From Nyssa sinensis (taxonomy: Eukaryota > Streptophyta > Magnoliopsida > Cornales > Nyssaceae): a DNA stretch of 64,000 nt. A program made the position numbers and the translations under genes. Position 1 is the first letter of the stretch; every line of letters starts with the position of its first letter. Location: assembly GCA_008638375.1 (NCBI GenBank), contig CM018050.1:28983723-29047722 (forward strand), written 5' to 3'. Below, one piece after another: positions 56,321-64,000 of this stretch. Below the pieces are notes generated by a model. That model saw only the letters and a program-made list of their open reading frames with translations, did not search any database and was not told where the DNA came from.

Positions 56321-58072
56321 TTGCATTACATTACATGAGTTGACATGGACATGGCATAGATTTGACATGGTTGTGGCGTAAAGTGGTGTGGGTGTTTCAT
56401 GGGCATTGTCACTACATTGCATGGATAATATGGATGGCATGTGGATTATTGCTATTACGTGGCATGGACAATTTGGAAAGTATGTGGATTATCGTTACTA
56501 CATTGCATGGATAATATGGATGGCATGTGGATTATTGCTATTATGTGGCATAGACGATTTGGAAAGCATGTGGATTATTGTTATTACGTTGCATGGATGA
56601 TTTAGAATGCATGTAGAGATGAATGTACACTTGCACATGCCACGTCTTAGATTATGTTAATGAGTTGGATGACATGTAAATTATTGCTAGTACATCCTAT
56701 GCATGATGTTGAAAGCTATGTAGATATAACTGTACACTTGCACATGCCACGCCCTTAATTTTATTTCTTGCATTAGCATTATATTGTACCAGCAGTTAAG
56801 CTGACCCATTCGTGGGACAAACATTTCAGATGACGCTCCCGGCACTTCAGACTTGAGGAAGTCTTACAGGGTGGAGGAGATATGAGCTTAGGAGGATATT
56901 TGGCCCATGAGGGCATATTTTGTGATGTAGGGCTTAAGCTCGAATGACATGTTGAATGTTTTTATTGACTGTGCTTTATATAGGTGTACATTGAAGGAAA
57001 TGAATGTAAGTTTGGGTTGAATCCGTTAAATTGTTCTTTATTTCTTTATTATTTTATTTTCCTTTCGTCTCGTCAGTCGCGCCACGGGTTCGCTGGAATT
57101 CGAGGTGTGACACAAATCCTTCACATGGTCCAAACCACAAGGTGTGTCAACAAGCATATAGGCCAACAATGTAACAATACAATCCTATCAATAAAACACA
57201 CCTTAATCATGGAAACTATTCATCAAATAACCCAAAGAACACATATATCCCTAAACTACCAACTCTAGGCTTTTTAAAGGAACTACCTCCTAGGTGGTTT
57301 CCTAACCTCAAGTAAACTCCCTAAACATTCAACCAACATGTAAAAATACAAGAAAGCTTAAACCTATTTCTAACTTAGCACTATAACATACCTAGTTCAG
57401 TTTTTCTCAAACTTCAGGAGATGTGTTCATCGTATAGCCAAATTTTTAGGTGGCAATATAGGTCTCGATGAGAGGAAAAACTTCTCAGAAGGAACCTCGA
57501 CAAAAATTCGACTCGAAGAGTGTGCTTCGGGAGCTTAAAGCTTGAAGAACTAGGGCTTTTTTACTCACTTTCTCTCTATGGACGCCCAATGCTCTGATTT
57601 TAGAATGAATTCTGTTCTAAAATTGTTCGAAGGGTTGTATTTATAGTGGAGGGGCAAAGGGTAAATGACTCTTTTGCCCTTAATGAGCCCGAGGGCCCCG
57701 TTACTCTACAACCCATCCCGAAATACCTCAATTTGACATTTTGTTTTAACCAATGTTCATAAAATTATTTTAAATGAAAATTTTCAAAAAAATAAATTTT
57801 CGCCCACAGCCGGGTTTGGTTAGTTCCACCCAAGTCACTCGGATGCCCTTTTGGTCCAATTTCTGTAACTGTTTCCGTTTTGGCTCAAATTCATACAACA
57901 GGTATATTTCAATATTCTAAGCATATTGCTCTTCTATAACACACTCCAAATATGCTTCTAAATATGACTTACAGTCAAAAGATGCAGGAAAATGCCCTAC
58001 CAGCAAAACTGCGCATGAATAGTACCCCACCGGCAAAAACGAAAAATTTACCCTCATTTTCAGATCTCTACA

Positions 58073-58085
58073 TCCTTCCCTCCTT
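58073..58085 (-). other. polypurine tract of the gypsy element with LTR A4
   Basis: TCCTTCCCTCCTT on +, AAGGAGGGAAGGA on the element strand, directly before TGTAGAGATC. The preceding context (AAATTTCGGGATGAAATTTATTTAAGG on the element strand) is the well-known tail of plant Del/Tekay-type chromovirus genes, encoding KFRDEIYLR here. Confidence 0.85.
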
Positions 58086-58589
58086 AAATAAATTTCATCC
58101 CGAAATTTAAAAATATACCTCTTCGACAAAATTTAGAAAGATCAATACAAAATGCATTGTAACATAGAGACGTGCAGCCTTACCTATGGATCATTCACCT
58201 CTCCCTCCACCAGGCGATGTGGAATGCATTACCCTCTCCCATTACCCTCTCTTCCCAAAGGAACCTCGTCCAACTAGGCGGGTGTGCAGTGGCATGCAGA
58301 TATCTCCACACTCCCTACTAGGGTCTGGTTCTGATCCCATCTGTAACGGCCCACTCCACATGGCATAACCCATAATGAAATCCTCAAACATGTTGGCTTA
58401 TCAAAGCCAATTTCCCAAATCCATCCAAGCATCATGACCCACCTCAATAATGAAACATAAAAAAAAAATTCTCAATACTCACAAGGATACCTCAAAGTCT
58501 CTCACACATATGATAACCATTTAACTAACCTCAAATCAAGTTATGCAATCATCTAGTAAGTCATCACAATGGTATCAATATATCACTTA

Positions 58590-58717
58590 CACTTAAAGAT
58601 CAACCCAATCAAGAACATGTGAAAGGTCAGGCTTATACTTCCTCAACATCGATACATGAAAGACACCATGGACCCTAAATAACTTTGGCGGTAACACCAA
58701 TCAATAGGCCACTTCTC
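58590..58717 (-). pseudogene. Ty3/gypsy integrase C-terminal relic
   Basis: Minus-strand reading gives GEVAY, a TGA stop (58701-58703), then LVLPPKLFRVHGVFHVSML and RKYKPDLSHVLDW. This is the conserved GPFEI/LPxxLxxVHxVFHVSxLRKY stretch that precedes the chromodomain in plant Ty3/gypsy elements. The chromodomain itself is not readable. Integrase would insert cDNA, with the chromodomain guiding it to chromatin. Only this fragment remains. Confidence 0.88.
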
Positions 58718-61700
58718 CAAAACCTTTTTCCCAATCAAGATCTTACAAGGATATATAACACTCACGTTGAGTTCTCTATTAATAAAAAAAATCCGTCACT
58801 CATATGAAACTTATCACATTAGCTTCAATTCTAACTTAATTTAGTCACTATAATCAACACAATTAGAAATTATTCTATACATCAGATTCATCATTTTGTC
58901 ATCTTCATCATAAGTCTTCAAATTGAGTTTTCAACTCATACAATTTCATAATCATCACAAGATACATTATCAAATCATTTTAGGGAGAATTCACTCTCTC
59001 CACAATAGTAATTTCTCCAAGTAAATCATCAGGATGTCCCAAACTAATTCATTACTATTACTGTTCACTCATCACGTAAATTTATGATTATAATCTATCA
59101 TTCATCAGCTAGGGAAAAAATAAAACAGGTATGCACAGGCCTTACTAACAAAATGACTTCTATCATCAAAGAAATATAATAGAAAACCTCACCCTTTGAA
59201 GATCAATCCAACCACCATGTGGCCACAATAGGAAATAGTCATAACAAAATTTATAGCACTTTTATACTCCACTAAAAATTAAAAGCCATCAAATGCACTA
59301 GTATAATTCTCAATAATCAACCACCGTTCAATATTAATGTTTATAAGTAACTTCTTCCCCCCCTCCCCCGGAGACGTACTATCTCCAACTAGTCATTACA
59401 CCCCAACAGCATTCACCAATATTGATAGAAAATCAATACTCCAACATTAACAATAACTCACCATTTTTGTTCATAAGTCATTGGACTTCCACAAGATCAT
59501 TCCACTTTCCAAATTAAAATTTTCATCCCCAATTTACATGTTAAGCAAAATTTTGAAATCATACTCATCACCAGCTTGACCTAACCATGCCATTCACAAT
59601 TCATTCTCTATATCAACAACACGATCCCCTTTTTTTTTTCATCAACTATTAATTCGGTAATTTAATTCATCAAAGGTAAATTAAAACCTTTTTATTTTGT
59701 ATCCAAGGTATTCTATACACACTTACGCATATACAAAGAAATGCCAAGTGTTCATCTTTACCCTTTTCTTATTTATCTCAGCCATTTCATTTTAATATAA
59801 TTCCTTTTCTATTTATGCCACATATCATTAAAAGTTTTCTCTCTTCATCTTTTTAAGCTTTCAAGCTTTCAATTTTTTTTTTTTTTTTGCACTATCCAAA
59901 AATATGTTCTAAAATGCAATATAGACATATAAGCACATATGTACCCAGTCCATGGGTGTATATAAAAACAAAACATGCAATACATGTGTCTTACGCATCA
60001 AAAAATTTAACATACTTCATTTATATCCACATACCTTACACATACATTAAGTAAAAAAAAAATCTCGTACTTAATACATATAACAATTCAATCAAACCTT
60101 GGCAAATACTAAAGATTTATTACATTTCCATCATGTAATTAGTACACACTCATACAAGTTTGCCTTAGTTAATTCATTTTTTTCCTTGCTGCATTAAATC
60201 GTCTTATTAGGTATCTTTTACCTTTTTCTTGTATATAACTAGGTGATAACCCTTTATGGATCACAGCTCATTTTGTTACTGGGTGATGGATTGGCCAGTC
60301 CATACATTTGTAACTCAAAACCTGCTACCAATTCAGTATATTCATAATACAATTTCAAGTGATCCTAACCACATGGGTTTATGACCTAGTATATACATTT
60401 CTACATCATATGCTCATAATAGTTAACATTCATTTAATCATTCATACATACATAACATGATTAAGCATACTTTTATACATGCATTACTACTAACCCGGTC
60501 TGTTTAGATATCATAGTCGTAGTACTGTAACCCTATGAATATCGGGTACTAGCCTAGCATACACACATAGAATCAACAAGCAATATTCAATAGCTAACAC
60601 GTAGCCTACCACATAAACACTTAAGTATGGGTTCATCCTAAGAATATACATATACATGAACAAGTACACGACCTATCATAGGCATACATCCAATCCTATG
60701 GATATCTAGGCTCATAGCTTTTCTTTATAGATAACTAAGCATATAACCTATCTCATAAATCACTCGGTCTACTATATAGATATAATCATCTAGTCCTAGG
60801 TCATCAATAATCAAGCATACCACATATTGTACAATTTCACACACACTAGAGTATTAAGCATTCACCTAATCACATAATCCAAACTAGCCCAATTAAGTCG
60901 AGGTCTAACCTCTCCCAACTCATAACAATGTCCATCCTAGAAGGATCCACGGACACCCCGTGAAATAACAACTATCTCCCTCAGGAGTACACATCGTCAC
61001 TCTCCCCTTGTAGCAGTCTACACTCGCCCGAAAAACAAACAACCAATACATCTTCAATATAATGCCAAAACTAAGCATGTCAAGTAGAATGAAGTCAAAA
61101 TAAAGACACGGTTAGCTATCTCTATCGAGTAATCTCTACAGATTCTCGTCAATGTCACACTACCCCAGGTACATTTACATAATTCGTATCTTGAACACAA
61201 GACTCTTATTCAAAGATTTATGTCATCTAACTCTTAACTCGATACACAATTTTTTCTTTAAAGCAACAACCAATGTTTATCCTTCATTCAATCATAACTA
61301 TGTAATCTTTCTTATAAACCATGCTAGAACTAAGTTCATGATTCACGCTTTAATTCGGTCCAATTCAAACAACTCATTATTTTCACAAAGCTTATTTTCA
61401 TAGGTTCATTTAATCAATCCACTATTCTTATCACAGTTAGTATCGATCATTTTATAGGACTAGGTAAGACAATAGTGTTCATCTCTAGGTTACCCCTACA
61501 GGCCACTACAAAATAACATATTCTAGTTCAATAAAGAATCATTACAATCCCCAACTTTTAGATTCACATCACTTGAGTTCATCAATATCCATCCTAAACA
61601 AAAAAATCAAAATTCAATTATATCATAACCTGAATTTATCCACATCAATCTTTTCCAAATCCTTCATGTCTATACAATTCTCCTAAGACGATATATCATC

Positions 61701-62199
61701 AATCATTACTTGATAATCTAATAAATCCTGTATACACACTCACTTAATCATAATTTATAAAACTCACGTCAACCACTTCCAACCATTGTTCACAATAAAC
61801 AAATAATTAGTTCTCACCCAACTTAAATTTAGTCTTTCACCAGAAAATCCATTTAAGCAACATAATATACATACATCCATAGCATTCTCCCATAATGCTT
61901 CATGATATCCCAAAGGCAAAACAAGTATCATCTATAATGTACGTAAACATGTACTAAGTCACACACCATGTTACCACATGCTAAGTTATCACACAATAAT
62001 GTCAATACACAAATTACTTACATCATGCACTTCATTGCATCAAATCACATAGCCATGCATCATAGTATAATATCAACTAAACACATAATTCCAATTAGTC
62101 ATGCTTCAAGTATAAATAGTCACATAACACACAAGATCCTATCACATATCACCGATAGCTTACACTAAGCCAATATGTTCTCCTCAAGGGTCCTATGGT

Positions 62200-62371
62200 G
62201 TTCAACAATACCTATCATCGCCAAGTATTCTCAAACTAGACTCTAATACCTAGCTGTCAAAGTATACACATTACACAAGGTTTATACAAATTCCAAACTA
62301 TACGTCATAGTCCCATTGTGTTCAACAACACCCCATGGTCTCTAGGTATTTGAACCTATGCTCTGATACAA
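62200..62371 (-). repeat. duplicated PBS-proximal segment
   Basis: The phrase TGTTCAACAA-ACC...GTATT-TCAAACTAGACTCTAATACC (about 62200-62250) recurs as TGTTCAACAACACC...GTATTTGAACCTATGCTCTGATACAA (about 62321-62371). Both end in a tRNA-iMet PBS-like sequence on the minus strand, so the start of the internal region has been tandemly duplicated. Confidence 0.6.
62360..62371 (-). other. primer binding site of the gypsy element
   Basis: GCTCTGATACAA on +, TTGTATCAGAGC on the element strand, followed by ATAGGTTC. It matches the tRNA-iMet PBS TGGTATCAGAGC at 11 of 12 bases. Confidence 0.75.
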
Positions 62372-62612
62372 ACATATGATTTTAGTACTCTATGAAAATG
62401 TCTAATTATGGTTTCACCTGAATGTTGAAACCTTTCTTAGTTCATTTCATTAGTAAAAAGATATCCCAAAGTCATAAAAAAATATTTCCACTTGTTTGTG
62501 TATGTCCAAATTCCTACTTGGTTTAAGTTTGTACCATTTTTTTAAAAGTGTAGATAGTTAAGGAACACACTTTTATCCTTCCTACACTGCTCATAACAAC
62601 TAATAGGATTCT
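62372..62612. other. 241-bp segment between PBS and next LTR
   Basis: Normally a PBS abuts its LTR within a few bases. Here 241 bp of AT-rich DNA intervene before TGTCACGCCCC. I see no terminal repeats or ORF in it. It could be a small insertion or the remains of the original LTR. Confidence 0.5.
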
Positions 62613-64000
62613 TGTCACGCCCCGAATTCCGGCGAACTCGAGGCGCGAAGTAACGAGATGCAAGGAAAATAAAATAATAAGGAAATTAAGGACCATCAAA
62701 GACAATCATGTGCATTTCATACGCTAACCCCATTCATGTTCTGATACAATTCATAAGGTCTTGCTCATTAACTCATGACATACAAATAACATAAAATAGT
62801 CTAGGGCTTATGCCCTTGTACAACCTCAAAATATGCCCTACGGGCCAAATATAATTCTCAGTTCTCTCTTTCATTAAAGCATATTTAAGTCTCGCGTAGC
62901 CGGAGTGTCATCTAAAATGGTGTCTCACGAATGGGTTAGCTCAACTGCTGGTACAATATAATGCTAATGCAAGAAACAAAATTAAGGGCGTGGCATGTGC
63001 AAGTGTACATTTATATCTACATGACATTCAAATTATCATTACAGTATATGAATAGTATGCGTGACGCACCCATGCAACTCTATGCACACCCATGTCTCAC
63101 TTTACGGACCTTCCCCGATGGCCTGAGTAACCACGTATGCACAACACCAAGTACTTAACTCACGCCATGTTTCCAAAGAATCACACTATGCCAATATATA
63201 TGCTTTGATTCTACCATGCCATAATGTAATCCCGATAAATAATCTTATCCACACATGAAGCATGCTTTAAATAATATATTGCACAATAACATTCTGATTA
63301 CAAAACCCTTTCATCAAGTGTACATGCCACACTTAATCTATTTAACACATGCTTTAGATCACATCTTTCATAATCTTAACAATTCTCGAAGAATATAATC
63401 CACACACTATGCTAACACATACGATATACACATAGTCATGAGCTGCATTCATCACCAAACTTTCAAAGATAACAAGAAACATATAAGCATATGAGCAATC
63501 AAACAAACATGTGAATCATCAAGTCAACATGGTAATTACTCCTAAACTTAATTCTATTTCTTACTTAGCACAATATATCGTACCTAATGGTTCGGTCTCA
63601 ACCCATGAAGGCGTACTCGTGGTGTAGCGAAACTAACAGTAAGAATGCATAAGGTCAGACCACCTTCTCCTTGCCTTTTGGTGTCCCTAAAATCAGAAAA
63701 TGTAACTTAGTTCATTTGCTACTTGAATTATGTTATTCATCAAATTTTATGTCTTTATTTTATGAGTTTCTATTTTGCCAAATTTAACTCTACCATTGAG
63801 TTCAAAACGTCGAAGAAAATAGGTTTAGGCTTTCGCAGAATTTAATTTGGACATCCGAGCTAAAAAGGGCAAAACGGTCATTTTACACTTTTACGGGTCT
63901 TCACATCCCGAGACTTCTTTTTACAAATCGGACTCCATGGTTGAGTCCGGAATGGTCGAGATAATAAAATTCCACTATTTGTTTACTCAATTCGGAGTTC
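62613..64000 (-). mobile_element. partial gypsy-family LTR, B subtype, copy B4 (runs off the window)
   Basis: It starts TGTCACGCCCCGAATTCCGGCG at 62613 and continues past the end of the window. It lacks the GGCCAAACATGG array of A copies. It carries the CAGCAGTTGAGC motif (reverse), TTAGCACAATATATCGTACC, AAAGGTCAGACCACC, and the GGACTCCATGGTTGAGTCCGG block near 63930, all B-type features read in reverse. The left flank is ATTCT; the right flank is not available. Confidence 0.85.

Larger units (their letters stand above)
50563..57112 (+). mobile_element. solo LTR of the gypsy family, B subtype, copy B2, nested in A4
   Basis: It starts TGTAAAGATCCAAAATTTTGG and ends GAGGTGTGACA, flanked by an exact target duplication CAAAT (50558-50562 and 57113-57117). 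Removing the nested B3 leaves about 3.6 kb, matching B1. It is antiparallel to its host A4. Landmarks are an AT run at 50693-50720, a GA run at 50986-51020, a CTCCGGCGACGTGGCCGGAG near-palindrome (54627-54646), AT at 54961-54986, GGTGAGGTCCACGACATGAGG (about 55109-55129), five 50-bp units (56071-56320), and the CAGCAGTTAAGCTGACCC end motif. Confidence 0.93.
48718..58072 (-). mobile_element. 3' LTR of a Ty3/gypsy element, A subtype, copy A4, containing B2
   Basis: It starts TGTCACGCCCTGAATTTTCGC and ends CAGATCTCTACA at 58072. Removal of B2 (50563-57112) leaves about 2.8 kb collinear with A1 and A2. Unlike those copies its right side is not a target duplicate (TAAAC left, TCCTT right). Instead it adjoins a polypurine tract and gypsy pol tail, so it is the 3' LTR of a longer minus-strand element whose interior extends to about 62371. 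This copy anchors the gypsy classification of the whole LTR family. Confidence 0.88.
58073..62371 (-). mobile_element. internal region of the gypsy element, mostly non-coding
   Basis: 4.3 kb between the PPT and a PBS. Only the integrase C-terminus (58590-58717) and the terminal KFRDEIYLRREGCRDL phrase (about 58070-58125) can be read as protein. From 58770 to 62340 I find no gag, protease, RT or RNase H motif on either strand. The DNA is AT-rich with many short CATACAT and ATCATAAT phrases. The interior seems to have lost or replaced its coding part, resembling a LARD-type non-autonomous derivative. An A4-type 5' LTR is not seen at its right end. Confidence 0.6.

Noticed and set aside
56006..56440. 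144-aa open frame on - with repeated units
   Set aside because: Translation of the five 50-bp tandem units. Three frames are open simultaneously because of the repeat.
48718..64000. A4, the internal region and B4 as one intact gypsy element
   Set aside because: A4 and B4 are different LTR subtypes, B4 is 241 bp away from the PBS, and the interior lacks gag-RT. It is a composite, not an intact element.

Overview
The window looks like gene-poor, repeat-dense nuclear DNA of a dicot-like flowering plant. It is AT-rich, full of microsatellites, and carries Ty1/copia and Ty3/gypsy LTR retroelements primed by initiator tRNA-Met. It has no operons, rRNA, tRNA or CRISPR array that I can see. I cannot name the species.

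Genes. Only one small host gene family is supported. Two intact single-exon ORFs (6765-7016, 83 aa; 32675-32923, 82 aa) share the start MAGLQYxFFPTDFFxP, a SVNxD block and a QVLPxxTxKxDxTDD block, and each has a TATA-like box about 100 bp before the ATG. A third member (35790-36040) is a frameshifted pseudogene. All three are on the + strand. I do not recognise a named function.

Layout. 1-6120: decayed repeats, including a minus-strand relic of a plant gypsy-associated ORF (2440-3176). 6124-7016: a duplicated promoter segment with a SINE-like insertion, then the first small gene. 8081-13137: an old minus-strand Ty1/copia element (LTRs roughly 80% alike, many stops). 13201-16262, 20496-26808 and 37605-40442: LTRs of a large Ty3/gypsy family in reverse orientation (called A here), the second split by a forward-oriented relative (B1, 21827-25396). 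27950-29912: a decayed SIRE-like copia gag with PBS and a probable LTR. 31353-31617: a duplicated promoter-like module. 32675-36040: second small gene and its pseudogene sibling. 36430-37455: a probable LTR with a PPT. 43220-48246: a young minus-strand Ty1/copia element (LTRs about 98% identical) inactivated by stops and a frameshift. 48718-58072: a third A-type LTR containing a B-type LTR (50563-57112) that itself contains another (51237-54182). 58073-62371: the adjoining gypsy internal region, with an integrase C-terminal relic, PPT and PBS but no recognisable gag-RT. 62613-64000: a further reverse LTR running off the window.

The most notable structure is the gypsy LTR family. Most copies are solo LTRs of about 2.7-3.6 kb with legible 5-bp target duplications. 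They insert antiparallel into each other, have shared ends but different interiors, and carry a tandem-repeat module that has expanded independently at the same relative position (5x41 bp in one copy, 5x50 bp in another). Nothing here forms a metabolic pathway. The window documents successive retroelement invasion that spread apart a small tandem gene cluster.
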